Source: Motilimonas eburnea (lineage in GTDB: Bacteria > Pseudomonadota > Gammaproteobacteria > Enterobacterales > CBDFNC01). From it: a stretch of 64,000 nt of DNA. Below, piece by piece: positions 54,006-63,002 of this stretch. The stretch's first letter is position 1. Each line of letters opens with the position of its first letter. Under the pieces are notes generated by a model, which was not told where the DNA came from, made no database searches, and saw only the letters and a program-made list of their open reading frames with translations. Location: contig NZ_JAIMJB010000017.1 in assembly GCF_021295345.1 (NCBI RefSeq), positions 52,037 to 116,036 of the forward strand, in the 5' to 3' direction. Position numbers and translations under genes: made by a program.

Positions 54006-54634
54006 GATGCAAACTCCCAGATAATATCATCATAGTCAAAGCGCACCTTAGGGCGGTTAGCTTGTTGATCATCTTGATGGCGACGACCAATTGGGCAAAT
54101 CACTGTGGTGGTTAAACCTAATTCGGTCAAGCACAACACCTCGTCATAGCCAGCGACATCTATACCTGTCATCGGGCAAGCATCAATTTGCAGCAGCGCT
54201 GCGCTGGTAACAAAATTACCCAATGCAATATAGGCTTGTTGCTTGGCCCACTCTTGCTGCTGAGCCGTAGTTTTAGCTGCCAAGGCAGATTTCATATGAT
54301 CGGCATAACCACTGATAGCACTGTAATCTTGGTTAGTTACCGATAGATATTTATTAATATAGCGATCCACCAAGGCATCATCTGCCTGATTAGCTGCGGC
54401 AAACACGACGAGATGCGAACTTTCTAACACCTTATTTTGACCATAAGAAAATGGTACTAACTGAGCGCGTAAAGCCTTACTTTCAATCACGATGATCTTG
54501 TATGGTTGCAAACCGTAAGCGGATGGACTCAAACGCGTCGCTTCAAGTAATGTCTGTAATTCCTCAGCGGAGACTTTCTCGTCACTAAATTGTTTTACGC
54601 CATAACGCCAATTCAATGCATCTAATAGTTTCAT
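54002..54634 (-). CDS. NfsB-like NAD(P)H nitroreductase
   Basis: The 210-residue FMN-dependent oxidoreductase begins MKLLDALNWRYGVKQF, with LSPSAYGLQPYKIIVI (FMN binding) and the C-terminal IGRR. It reduces nitroaromatics or quinones in the cytosol. First gene of the operon with the DMT transporter and GNAT protein. A Crp-type regulator gene lies 124 bases upstream on the same strand and may control it. Confidence 0.87.
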   Translation of the reverse strand: MKLLDALNWRYGVKQFSDEKVSAEELQTLLEATRLSPSAYGLQPYKIIVIESKALRAQLVPFSYGQNKVLESSHLVVFAAANQADDALVDRYINKYLSVTNQDYSAISGYADHMKSALAAKTTAQQQEWAKQQAYIALGNFVTSAALLQIDACPMTGIDVAGYDEVLCLTELGLTTTVICPIGRRHQDDQQANRPKVRFDYDDIIWEFAS

Positions 54635-54758
54635 CTTGTTTTCCTTGTTTGTGCCTAGAGCGATAAGTTAAAAAGCAGGCTAGCTGCTGCTGACCATAAG
54701 CAGATTACTGAGCCTGCCCCAACAAGGCATTTACATAGGTTGATAATCCAAATAAAAA

Positions 54759-55364
54759 CTATAAATTTTTGCGAATTCGGCTTAATTGAGTGGGCGTGAT
54801 ACCCAGGTGGGAAGCAATATGATATTGCGGCAGTCGATCAACCAAGCTGGTGTGCCCTGCCACAAACCGCAAATAACGCTCGGTGGCATCCTCTTGTACT
54901 ATTTCGATTTCTCTCACATCCTTGGCCAGCAACCAGTTGCGCTCCAGATAATGAATTTGAAATAACTTTAAATCATCCCGCGCCATCATCAGCTGCCGAT
55001 AGGCCGCGAAATCGATTTCAATCACAACACTGTCTTCTATCGCTTCAAAGCTAAGCCGAGAAGGAGCCGAGGTTAACAGCGCCGTCATCGAGCCGGGAAA
55101 AGTGCCCTCAGCAAAAAAATTCTTATTATATTCATTGCCCTTATCATCAATAACATAACCTCTGATGAGCCCCTTAACGACATAACTGTAAGAACGAGGG
55201 ACATCACCAGCACGATAGAGCAATCCATGCTTAGGGATTGGGTGACAATGACTAATGACCAAAAAATCCTGCCACGTGGACTCACTAATCGGCCAGTAAG
55301 CATCAAGTGATTGACGCAGCGCCTGCAAGGCTGATTGCTCATCAACGCTAGGGTTTGAATTCAT
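54759..55364 (-). CDS. Crp/Fnr-family transcriptional regulator
   Basis: The 201 residues have an N-terminal cyclic-nucleotide-binding-like barrel (ISHCHPIPKHGLLYRAGDVPRS) and a shortened C-terminal helix-turn-helix (IASHLGITPTQLSRIRK). There is no Fnr-type cysteine cluster. The pattern fits the Crp/Fnr group that often sits next to an oxidoreductase it regulates; here the nitroreductase operon is immediately downstream. Confidence 0.8.
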   Translation of the reverse strand: MNSNPSVDEQSALQALRQSLDAYWPISESTWQDFLVISHCHPIPKHGLLYRAGDVPRSYSYVVKGLIRGYVIDDKGNEYNKNFFAEGTFPGSMTALLTSAPSRLSFEAIEDSVVIEIDFAAYRQLMMARDDLKLFQIHYLERNWLLAKDVREIEIVQEDATERYLRFVAGHTSLVDRLPQYHIASHLGITPTQLSRIRKNL

Positions 55365-55373
55365 CTTTGGATC

Positions 55374-56081
55374 CTAGACGCGGGCTTGTAAAAATTTTGC
55401 CGCCGCCGCGATGCCGGCATCCAAATCCCAACCTGGGATCACCGCTTCTAACAACTCTTGGCTTAAGTTTGCATCCGCAGCCACCAGCGCCTTCAATGCC
55501 TCATCGCTCGGTGGCTGGCCATTTAGCCCGGGGGCATCCAAACAAAACTCTCTGAGTAAATCTAGCTCGTTGATACTACAAGCCCTCAGTAGATTAACGC
55601 CGGTAAAGCCATCGTCTTTGTCGTATTGTGCTCGTTGCCAACACGCACCGTCCCAACCATAAACAAAGCCAATCCAATCAAAAGGTAAAGGATCTAAATC
55701 AAATCCCCACCACGCTGGGGCCCCTCGCAGCAAATCGGTTTCAGGCTCATCAAAATACTGCGCAGCAGCGCCATAATAAGTGTCACTGTATTCGTGGTCG
55801 TGACCCAATAACACCATCTGATCCTTGGCTTTAAAGCGCAAACTAGCCCAATTGCCACCGCCATCGTGATAATGCCATTGGCGCTCACTCGCATAGACTT
55901 CCTGCCCCCAGCCTCGCGCCGCCATCACAGCCGCAAAAGCCGCCCAACCGCCTCGCAAGGCTTTGGGGCTAGGTATATCAACCGTCACTAAGGGGGCAGC
56001 TTGAGATTTACCCAATACCGAGCGCACATTAGCCAGCAAAGTGCCTAAAATACCTAACTTAACAAATTGTCTTCGCTGCAT
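55374..56081 (-). CDS. Hypothetical Tat-exported protein
   Basis: The 235 residues have an N-terminal RRQFVKLGILGTLLANV twin-arginine signal, so the protein is likely folded before export. The middle is rich in Trp, Tyr and Asp (WWGFDLDPLPFDWIGFVYGWDG), with GHDHEYSDTYYGA resembling SMI1/KNR4- or DUF-type immunity-like folds only loosely. No family assigned. It ends 9 bases upstream of the Crp-type gene's start, so co-transcription is likely. Confidence 0.6.
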   Translation of the reverse strand: MQRRQFVKLGILGTLLANVRSVLGKSQAAPLVTVDIPSPKALRGGWAAFAAVMAARGWGQEVYASERQWHYHDGGGNWASLRFKAKDQMVLLGHDHEYSDTYYGAAAQYFDEPETDLLRGAPAWWGFDLDPLPFDWIGFVYGWDGACWQRAQYDKDDGFTGVNLLRACSINELDLLREFCLDAPGLNGQPPSDEALKALVAADANLSQELLEAVIPGWDLDAGIAAAAKFLQARV

Positions 56082-56222
56082 ACTGACTCCTGTCGCGCAT
56101 CGCCCAAAGCGAAAATAAATGCAAACAATAATGATGGCCGCTTCAATTAGACATCAGACAAATATCAAACAAGTGAGCGTCATGCAATTTTAATCAGTGG
56201 CCTATGCCCTTCGCATCTCTCC

Positions 56223-56642
56223 CTAAGGCAAATCAAAACAGCGAAAACTTGCGGGGTTAATAGCGCCAATCTCATTGAGCTCAAAGGTTAAAAAACGGCT
56301 GGAGCACTCTTCTCCTTGCCAAGGTTTACAGTGCGAAAAGGACATAGAGCAAGTATTTTGATAACAGCCATAACTCAATTGGTTGCTGCGGCTGGCTGCA
56401 TTAAATTCAAGTAAGGAAGACACCACGGCTCCCACCGTTTTCACGGGTTTTCCTTCACAGCCATAGTGCTCATCCAAAATACCCACTTCAGCATGGGCCA
56501 ACAATTGCTCCAGCAACTGGCTTTGATCTACTGAGCTCGGCTTATCACTGACGTAATAAAGCCAAACTCCCGCACTGCCCACACTCACGCCAAGGGCAAG
56601 TAGCAAGCCTAGTAGGCAACCAAGCTTTATTCTTTGCTTCAT
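56223..56642 (-). CDS. Hypothetical small cysteine-rich membrane-anchored protein
   Basis: The 139 residues have a single N-terminal hydrophobic helix (LGLLLALGVSVGSAGVWLYYV). A periplasmic part of about 105 residues with six cysteines (YGCEG, YGCYQNTCS, HCKP, ECSS, RCFD) probably forms disulfides. No family recognised. Confidence 0.55.
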   Translation of the reverse strand: MKQRIKLGCLLGLLLALGVSVGSAGVWLYYVSDKPSSVDQSQLLEQLLAHAEVGILDEHYGCEGKPVKTVGAVVSSLLEFNAASRSNQLSYGCYQNTCSMSFSHCKPWQGEECSSRFLTFELNEIGAINPASFRCFDLP

Positions 56643-56743
56643 CTTTTCCCTGCCAGCTTAAAGCCTGCACTGTTAAAGCACGGCTTTTGGTAATAGTTTG
56701 TTCTTAAAACCAAATACCCTCAGTTTCGGGTTAACCTTGTTAT

Positions 56744-57133
56744 TTATTGAGCAAATAACTTAGTTAGCAGCATTTGACCGCCGCAAAACACCAGCCCCAT
56801 CACCATCGCTAGCGGCCAATAACCCAGCCACTGAATAGGTAGGCCTGAAGGATCTGCTGGCAACAGCCACAAACTCGCAATCCACAGCAAGGCTAAGGTG
56901 ATGCCAATAAAGCCAGCATGAATCACACGCGAACTCGCTTTAAATTGCAACATCAGCCCCCCCTGTAACAAATACGGAGCGCCATAAAACAACACACCAG
57001 AAATAACCAGCCCTAGCCAACTGGCTTGATTATGCTGCCCCGTCACCATGACATAAGTGGCCACTATTAACGCAAAAAGCACGGGGAGCACGAAATACTT
57101 AGCGCTCAATGTTAATCTATTATTCGTATCCAT
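56744..57133 (-). CDS. Hypothetical membrane protein
   Basis: The 129 residues form four transmembrane helices with short loops; no recognised domain. It is monocistronic between unrelated genes. Confidence 0.55.
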   Translation of the reverse strand: MDTNNRLTLSAKYFVLPVLFALIVATYVMVTGQHNQASWLGLVISGVLFYGAPYLLQGGLMLQFKASSRVIHAGFIGITLALLWIASLWLLPADPSGLPIQWLGYWPLAMVMGLVFCGGQMLLTKLFAQ

Positions 57134-57261
57134 AACGACTATCTCTCGCCTTCACTCAAGCTACCAATAAATCCCCTTTATCAATAACAAAAACCGCGCT
57201 AAAAGCGCGCTTTGCAAAGATGTTTACCCAGAGGTTTATCAACCAATACTCGCTCAGAATA

Positions 57262-57768
57262 TTAGTTTGTCGCCCAAAACGCGGGATGGTAACTCACCAA
57301 ACCTTGCGGCTGCTCACCTTGTAAAACCAGTGCGAGAAAATACTCTGGCGGCACATCGGCGAGTTCAAGTCCAGCCAGCGGCTTAAAACCAAATCGCGTA
57401 TAAAAGCCCGGGTCTCCGAGCAACACACAGCCGCCCGCCGCCATTTTTTTCAGCTCATCAATGGCTGCCTGCATCAGCAATGAGCCCACGCCTTGGCCTT
57501 GTTGCTCAGGCAGCACAGAAATGGGCCCTAAACCATACCAACCCTCACTGCCATCAGAAATAGACACAGGCGATAACGCCACATGACCGATGATCTTGCC
57601 CTCTTGTTCGGCCACCAGCGACCTTGTCAGCGCCCCAGCCTCCCGCAGCCCTTTAACAATAAATTGCTCGGTATGCTCTGAATGCGGTGCATTGGCAAAA
57701 GCGGCTATCGTGACGTCGTGAATACTGGCGATGTCACCTATTTGTTCTGCTCGAATACTTATACTCAA
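57262..57768 (-). CDS. GNAT-family N-acetyltransferase (YhbS-like)
   Basis: The 168 residues include the acetyl-CoA motif VLPEQQGQGVGSLLMQAAIDE near residue 90 and GDPGFYTRFGFKPL. The GLGPISVLPE...FYxRFGF combination is typical of the YhbS-type acetyltransferases. Cytosolic; substrate not determinable. Confidence 0.85.
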   Translation of the reverse strand: MSISIRAEQIGDIASIHDVTIAAFANAPHSEHTEQFIVKGLREAGALTRSLVAEQEGKIIGHVALSPVSISDGSEGWYGLGPISVLPEQQGQGVGSLLMQAAIDELKKMAAGGCVLLGDPGFYTRFGFKPLAGLELADVPPEYFLALVLQGEQPQGLVSYHPAFWATN

Positions 57769-57847
57769 CTGAATGTCTCCTTGGGAACTAACTCATTGCT
57801 AGCAGTTTTACCGAGCCCAGAAACAAGGCTAGCTTAAATGCTCTGGC

Positions 57848-58312
57848 TCAAACTTGGATTTCGGTCACGACCTCGGTGGTCACCGAGTTAGCAATAAAGC
57901 ACTGCTCGTGTGCTTGATGGTGCATCTCTGCTAATTGCGCCATGCTTGGCTGCTCACCAGCAAACTGCACATACGGTTTTAAGGTCACCTTGGTCATGGC
58001 TATTTTGCCGTTTGGCCCTTTTTCCATCACGCCCACAGCATTATCGACATAAGAATCCACCACAAACTTATTCTTGGCTGCAATCGATAAAAAGAACAGC
58101 ATATGACAACTAGATAAAGACGCGACAAAAGCCTCTTCGGGATCCACATTTGCCTCAACCGAATAAGGCAAAGGCACAACATGTGGCGAGGACGAAGCCG
58201 CGATGACGGCACCGCCATCAAAATGCCATTCGTGGCCTCGATTGTATTTATGATCCAGATAGCCCTCATCACTCGCTCTTTGCCATACTATTTTGGCACC
58301 GTAATGTGACAT
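57848..58312 (-). CDS. OsmC-family peroxiredoxin
   Basis: The 154 residues have the OsmC catalytic elbow VASLSSCHMLFFL near residue 68 and the second cysteine in HEQCFIANS near residue 137, so thiol-dependent reduction of organic hydroperoxides is expected. It is of the general OsmC rather than the Ohr type. It forms a dimer with both Cys in each active site. Monocistronic. Confidence 0.87.
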   Translation of the reverse strand: MSHYGAKIVWQRASDEGYLDHKYNRGHEWHFDGGAVIAASSSPHVVPLPYSVEANVDPEEAFVASLSSCHMLFFLSIAAKNKFVVDSYVDNAVGVMEKGPNGKIAMTKVTLKPYVQFAGEQPSMAQLAEMHHQAHEQCFIANSVTTEVVTEIQV

Positions 58313-58510
58313 TCAAACTCCTTTTCCCTGAGAGACACCTTGCTACCTATCTTATGTTGAAGCGACTTAACTGCAACGTGTTAATTAGTCACAACGCGCC
58401 AGAAATCCTTATAGCTTATGATAAAAAGGCACACGGTTCGCTAATCACGACCAATAGATAAACATTATTCTAAACAAATATATAGCAAAAAATGAGTTTG
58501 TTTCTATACG

Positions 58511-58987
58511 CTATAACATAAATTGAAACTGACCATTTTTTGCTTCAAAGCCCAGCTTTTTAAACAAGGCTTGAGAAGGCAAATTTCTATCCTCTATATC
58601 GGCATACAGAGTGTCAATGCCTAAGCATTTTGCGTGACTAAACAATAAGCTAAGCGCTTCGGACATATACCCTTGTCGCCAATAACGGGAATTGAGCAAA
58701 CAGCCAACCTCACACGCTTGCCCACCGTCACTAAAACCGTGCAAACCACACGTGCCAATCACTTTCTTAGTCGCCAGCTCCATGATCGCCCATTCCAATG
58801 ACTCACCAGATTCTTCTAAACGAGCAACACTCTCAAGCATTTGTGTCATCATATCCTTGCTGCTAAATACAGCATCAGAAGCGAACTCCATCGTTTGACT
58901 ATCACCATATATTTCAAAAAGATCGTCAATATCTTGATCATGAATCGCTCTCAAAGAAACTCGGCTTCCTAGTAAAGTTGGCTTCAT
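58511..58987 (-). CDS. GNAT-family N-acetyltransferase (RimJ/RimL type)
   Basis: The 158 residues start MKPTLLGSRVSLRAIHDQD, the standard beginning of RimJ/RimL-like GNATs; an in-frame extension to 59041 lacks support. VGCLLNSRYWRQGYMSEALSLL is the acetyl-CoA-binding region. It acetylates a protein N-terminus or small amine; the target is unknown. Confidence 0.82.
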   Translation of the reverse strand: MKPTLLGSRVSLRAIHDQDIDDLFEIYGDSQTMEFASDAVFSSKDMMTQMLESVARLEESGESLEWAIMELATKKVIGTCGLHGFSDGGQACEVGCLLNSRYWRQGYMSEALSLLFSHAKCLGIDTLYADIEDRNLPSQALFKKLGFEAKNGQFQFML

Positions 58988-59059
58988 TTCGCCCCCCACT
59001 ATTATCAATGTGCGTTTCATCACTGACCCGCAAATACCCAATACCTATCCAAATACAGC

Positions 59060-59467
59060 TTAATGCTCGGTGCCTGCATATACCCACATAGGCTCGGTTT
59101 TACCCGCCCGTTCAAAACCTAAGGCTTGATAAAACGCAATCGCCTCGCCGTCGGCTGTTAACATTTGCTGATGAAAGCCTTGATAGACGCCTTGCATGGC
59201 TTGCATCATTTTTCTTCCTATCCCCTTACCTTGATGGCTCGGAAGTACCAGCATATGTGGATAATAAACAACAAGATGGCCATCGGAAATCGCATTACCT
59301 AAGCCAACTAGCTCACCCTTGATCCGCGCCGTCACCAAGGTGTGCGAGTTTAACAGCGCAGGCATAAGCTGCTCGGGCTTGTCGGCAGAAGACCAGCCAT
59401 TGGCTCGGTAAAGCGCGATCACTTCCGCGGCTTCGATGGCGCCATTTAATTCAATCTCAATACTCAT
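59060..59467 (-). CDS. GNAT-family N-acetyltransferase
   Basis: The 135 residues start MSIEIELNGAIEAAEV; the frame continues to 59497 without a ribosome-binding site. MLVLPSHQGKGIGRKMMQAM is motif A and FYQALGFERAG motif B. One of several GNAT genes in this 11-kb stretch. Confidence 0.83.
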   Translation of the reverse strand: MSIEIELNGAIEAAEVIALYRANGWSSADKPEQLMPALLNSHTLVTARIKGELVGLGNAISDGHLVVYYPHMLVLPSHQGKGIGRKMMQAMQGVYQGFHQQMLTADGEAIAFYQALGFERAGKTEPMWVYAGTEH

Positions 59468-59611
59468 TTCTAATTTGACCCCAACAAGCAATAACACCCA
59501 AATTAATCATATAGCGGCAAAGGTACCTACGACATCGTCAGAATATTTACCTCAAGCACCTAACTATCTAAATTTGGATTGTTGAAAACGAAGACATAAA
59601 TCCTTTCTTTG

Positions 59612-60196
59612 CTATAGCCACTTACTTAGCTGATAGCCCATATAGTAATACGCTTCAGAACATAACAAACTCAATTTAACCCTCAAGCTTTTATATCTAC
59701 TTGTCTGCGTTGGCGAAGGTGCCGCCTTAACCCCCACATCATCAGCTATCATCATGGCCCGTTTCATATGAAGTGGGTCACTAACCAGCAGTACAAACTG
59801 AATCTGATTTTCAGCCATCAAGTCTGCCGCAAAGCGTAAATTTTCTGATGTAAACCTTGATGTTTCTTCAACTAGGATAGCATCACTCGCCACCCCATGT
59901 TTTATGGCATATTCCATGGCAACAGCCGCCTCCGATAGGCTATCCCCCTCACCAACGCCGCCCGTAAAAACCAATTTTTCAACTTGCTTAGCATGGTACA
60001 ACTTGATCGCGTGCTTAATTCTTTGTTCAAAAACAGGAGAAGGCCGACCATCCCAAACCGCAGCACCTAGCACTAATGCCGCCTGCGCTGGCTGCAAAGA
60101 CGAATGAAGGGAATACCAATAAATAGATGACATCACATAAGCGGGGTAAGCCAGCACCATAACCAAAAGAATGATCGATATTTTCTTCACTATCAT
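59612..60196 (-). CDS. DUF218/YdcF-SanA-family protein
   Basis: The 194 residues have an N-terminal membrane anchor (IILLVMVLAYPAYVMSSIYWY) and the DUF218 core. In the core, VLGAAVWDGRPSPVFEQRI, LVFTGGV, EAAVAMEYAI and SRFTSENLRFA line the conserved pocket. SanA and ElyC of this group affect envelope integrity and peptidoglycan or vancomycin sensitivity. Monocistronic. Confidence 0.83.
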   Translation of the reverse strand: MIVKKISIILLVMVLAYPAYVMSSIYWYSLHSSLQPAQAALVLGAAVWDGRPSPVFEQRIKHAIKLYHAKQVEKLVFTGGVGEGDSLSEAAVAMEYAIKHGVASDAILVEETSRFTSENLRFAADLMAENQIQFVLLVSDPLHMKRAMMIADDVGVKAAPSPTQTSRYKSLRVKLSLLCSEAYYYMGYQLSKWL

Positions 60197-60304
60197 CGCC
60201 CCTTATTGTATTTATAACGGCCAGCATCAACTGGCAACATTCCCGTTATGGCGAACATGCGAGTCGGGCTCCGCTATTTGTGAGCAGTTGTTATGTCACA
60301 TGTA

Positions 60305-61414
60305 TTAGAACACGACTAGCAAGGGCATAACACCAAGGCTCAACGCCCCCCAAACATATTTATTCCAATCCCATAAGCGCTTGCCATTAAACGAACTAAA
60401 TGGGAAAAACGGCAATACCAGATCCAACATCAGCAAGCCAGTGCCAATCGATAACGCCGTTTCAAAGCTGGGTAACCACTGGCTAGGCAAGGCATTAAAA
60501 CTAATTAGTCCACCAATAAGCCAGACTACCGCCAGTAAACAAATCGAAGAAGATAAAGCCATCACCCCCAAATGCTTGATGTGCTCATTATATTTCCAAC
60601 TATCTCCACGCGGATACAAAGAGCCTGGCGCAACTAGGCTGCCACCAAATAGCAAGGCAATAAAAAATGACAAAGATAAGCCCGACTCCCACATCCTTAA
60701 TTCGCATTTCAGCTGGTGCAGCCAAGCAATACAAGCCATCGCGCCATAGCGGATAACATAAAAAGCACTAAAGCAAACAACTAAGGTGAGCACGTTCGTC
60801 ATGGCAAGGAATTCTTCGCTACCTAGACGCCACGACACTAGGCTAAAAATGGCCACGTGCGCCACGATGATAAACAGCAGCTCAAACAAGGTTTGAGCTT
60901 TACTAAGGTGGTTAACTTCAGCCACTCGACTCGACTTCGACCACATGAAATGACCGATATCGAAAAAGTGATAGCTATGAAACCAGATCCTCAAACAATT
61001 TACGCCATAGGTTTTAAGCTGTTGCCATAGAGATAATCGTCTAAAACCATTGGTCACAAACAACTTACTTGAGCCCGTGTTATCGCCTTCAACACATGCA
61101 AATATTTCGGTGCAACCCTCGTGCTCTAAATGCTTTACCCCTGCCAAAGCCAACGCATGGCCAATGCCTTGCCCCGAATGTTTTGGCGCACAAAAAATCA
61201 AGGACACCAAGCCCGCTTTAATTTGCTTAGGTAAAAAGAACACTTTGAGGATGATACCGCCAATCACTTCACCATTTCGCTCAGCAACGAATACCCTGCC
61301 CGATAATGAAAAAAACAATCTCATCAAAAATGGAAACGCGTCTTTCATGATGGATTTAACTTGTTCTTTCTCTCCAGCTTCCATGGCGCGGATTTTATAA
61401 CTCTCGGCACTCAT
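60305..61414 (-). CDS. GNAT acetyltransferase fused to a site-2-protease-like membrane domain
   Basis: Of the 369 residues, 1-130 are a GNAT domain with FCAPKHSGQGIGHALALAGV (acetyl-CoA motif) and VTNGFRR. Residues about 180-369 form five or six membrane helices. They end with LDLVLPFFPFSSFNGKRLWDWNKYVW, which resembles the second metal-site segment of archaeal-type M50 site-2 proteases, with Asn where the Asp of FDG would be. No HExxH is present, so protease activity is unlikely. The start overlaps the stop of the small frame at 61411. Confidence 0.7.
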   Translation of the reverse strand: MSAESYKIRAMEAGEKEQVKSIMKDAFPFLMRLFFSLSGRVFVAERNGEVIGGIILKVFFLPKQIKAGLVSLIFCAPKHSGQGIGHALALAGVKHLEHEGCTEIFACVEGDNTGSSKLFVTNGFRRLSLWQQLKTYGVNCLRIWFHSYHFFDIGHFMWSKSSRVAEVNHLSKAQTLFELLFIIVAHVAIFSLVSWRLGSEEFLAMTNVLTLVVCFSAFYVIRYGAMACIAWLHQLKCELRMWESGLSLSFFIALLFGGSLVAPGSLYPRGDSWKYNEHIKHLGVMALSSSICLLAVVWLIGGLISFNALPSQWLPSFETALSIGTGLLMLDLVLPFFPFSSFNGKRLWDWNKYVWGALSLGVMPLLVVF

Positions 61415-61566
61415 TTGGCTTCCTCCCTGCCTACCACTACATCACCTTGCTTGATCCCATAGCCAAGTAAACGTACTCGGATCTGAAATCCAGCGCTAGC
61501 AAGAGGCATTATTAACAGAATAAACGGCCAACGTTCACCTCTAATCCAGTAATAAACACCATTCAA
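61411..61566 (-). CDS. Possible small membrane protein coupled to the GNAT fusion
   Basis: A 51-codon frame with TTG as a possible start encodes a short N-terminus, a hydrophobic RWPFILLIMPLASAGF and a charged C-terminal tail. Its TGA overlaps the ATG of the GNAT fusion gene, which suggests coupling. No ribosome-binding site is seen, an in-frame stop lies just upstream, and it may be a decayed gene end instead. Confidence 0.4.
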   Translation of the reverse strand: MNGVYYWIRGERWPFILLIMPLASAGFQIRVRLLGYGIKQGDVVVGREEAK

Positions 61567-61600
61567 TATTTTGCCGAGAATAGCAATAGTTCAGATCAGG

Positions 61601-62200
61601 TTAACCCTTGTTTTTTATATAAATTCTAATTCCTAACACGGTAAGCGAAATGAGCAACACCAGCCCCAGCACACCCAAGACTTGATTAATTTCCTTAATA
61701 GGCGTCCATTGCAGATAATGAATTCGATACATCAGATTGATCAGCTGAGTGTCTTGCCCCATTTGCATTAGCTTGAGATTTTGCCAATCAAGTTTAATTT
61801 CAATTCCCGTATTCGTCACCGCGCCATTTTCGTTCACTTCCACTCGATTTCCATAACGCGAATGGTTAACGGTAACAGCATCTTCGATGAGCTTTTTAAG
61901 CTCGGCAGTCGTAGGGGGGGATTTTTCAACAAATGAGACAGGATCAAGGTGCTTCACCTTGCCCTCGATAGTCACCAGCAGGTGATGGCCTAATACCGAC
62001 CTGAGTAGCCTTGCTTCTTGCCATGTCGAATCAGGGCTAATAATTAATGGAATCTCAAGGGGATAGGTTTTCACTGGCAGCTGCTCATAGGCACCTTGGT
62101 AACCGGGTTTGATAAAAAAAATCATCCCGGTAATGGTCCAACCCAGCATCGGCAATATTAAAACCAACCCGATGATTTTGTGTATCTTTCTACTGCTCAT
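61601..62200 (-). CDS. PepSY-associated membrane protein
   Basis: The 199 residues begin MSSRKIHKIIGLVLILPMLGWTITGMIFFIKPGY, the typical first helix of PepSY-TM proteins. A periplasmic domain of about 130 residues and a final helix (LVLLISLTVLGIRIYIK) follow. Related proteins assist siderophore or metal reduction, but this two-helix form has no assigned role. Confidence 0.75.
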   Translation of the reverse strand: MSSRKIHKIIGLVLILPMLGWTITGMIFFIKPGYQGAYEQLPVKTYPLEIPLIISPDSTWQEARLLRSVLGHHLLVTIEGKVKHLDPVSFVEKSPPTTAELKKLIEDAVTVNHSRYGNRVEVNENGAVTNTGIEIKLDWQNLKLMQMGQDTQLINLMYRIHYLQWTPIKEINQVLGVLGLVLLISLTVLGIRIYIKNKG

Positions 62201-62290
62201 TAGCTAAGTTCTTTTGAAAAACGCTATATTATCAAAAATAACCAGTAAGCAGAGTTCATTTGACGCTGAGCAACCACAGCGTTCACTTGT

Positions 62291-62779
62291 TTAGTTGGCG
62301 ATAAGTCGCTCCACTCGGGCTGTAAGTAAACTCGCCCCCTTGCTTCGAAAATACGCTAACAATGCCTCTAAATAAAACCTTTCTTCAACGTATACAACGT
62401 CTTTGCTATCGTAACCTAAATATATTTCCAGCCACCCTTGCGCGATGAACTCACCTTTGACTTCTTTATCGTATTCATCCAGATCATCAGGATAGATAAG
62501 GCCATAATAACCGTCATCTCCTCCAAACCCGACACCACGCTCGGCAAAATCGACGAGCTGGGTGTCACTTGGCCAATCGTGACTTAAAAGAATCGCTACC
62601 GCTTGCGTGTTATTCATATAAATTAATTTTGCCTCTATATGTTCATTACATTCATTAAGCCCTGACAGCGCCCGCAGCTGCGGGAGATTTGGAGCACAGC
62701 GGAAAGGCGTTCCGACAGCCTGAGCTTGATAAATGTTTGTGCTAAGCACATGCTCTGCAATTGTAAAAACAGCAGACAT
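62291..62779 (-). CDS. Hypothetical acidic protein
   Basis: The 162 residues lack a signal peptide and are acidic, with a GVGFGGDDGYYGLIYPDDLDEYDKE-like central stretch recalling small immunity-type or CdiI-like proteins. No family is recognised. It lies in a stretch with integron-cassette-like features. Confidence 0.5.
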   Translation of the reverse strand: MSAVFTIAEHVLSTNIYQAQAVGTPFRCAPNLPQLRALSGLNECNEHIEAKLIYMNNTQAVAILLSHDWPSDTQLVDFAERGVGFGGDDGYYGLIYPDDLDEYDKEVKGEFIAQGWLEIYLGYDSKDVVYVEERFYLEALLAYFRSKGASLLTARVERLIAN

Positions 62780-62837
62780 TGCCTGGCCTCATTGTGGATA
62801 GTCATTTGGGGCTACCTCAATTTCTCACACCTCAAGG

Positions 62838-62942
62838 TTAGTATTGCGCTTTCATTTGCACTTTGCCCCTGCCAATATAATTACGGTTTTTTACGCGATA
62901 ACACCAAAGCCATCTTGCATCAAATTCAGCTCTACGAGCCAT
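62838..62942 (-). CDS. Possible 34-residue basic peptide
   Basis: ATG with AGGA 3 bases upstream; the frame reads MARRAEFDARWLWCYRVKNR and ends 14 residues later, strongly basic. It starts 17 bases after the hairpin at 62959-62975. Short, so a chance frame is possible. Confidence 0.3.
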   Translation of the reverse strand: MARRAEFDARWLWCYRVKNRNYIGRGKVQMKAQY

Positions 62943-62958
62943 AGTTCCTAGAGACTTT

Positions 62959-62975
62959 TAACGCCTTAGGCGTTA
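62959..62975. repeat. TAACGCC/GGCGTTA hairpin, attC-like remnant
   Basis: TAACGCCT-T-AGGCGTTA is a perfect palindrome with a one-base loop, followed by GG. The arms resemble the outer core boxes of integron attC sites without the intervening stem. It lies 28 bases after the DUF2314 stop. Confidence 0.4.
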
Positions 62976-63002
62976 GGTTGCTGCAACGAACTAGGTGCGA
63001 AC

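Noticed and set aside
62726..62944. 72-codon plus-strand frame
   Set aside because: Antisense to the end of a minus-strand gene and to repeat-like DNA, with no ribosome-binding site.
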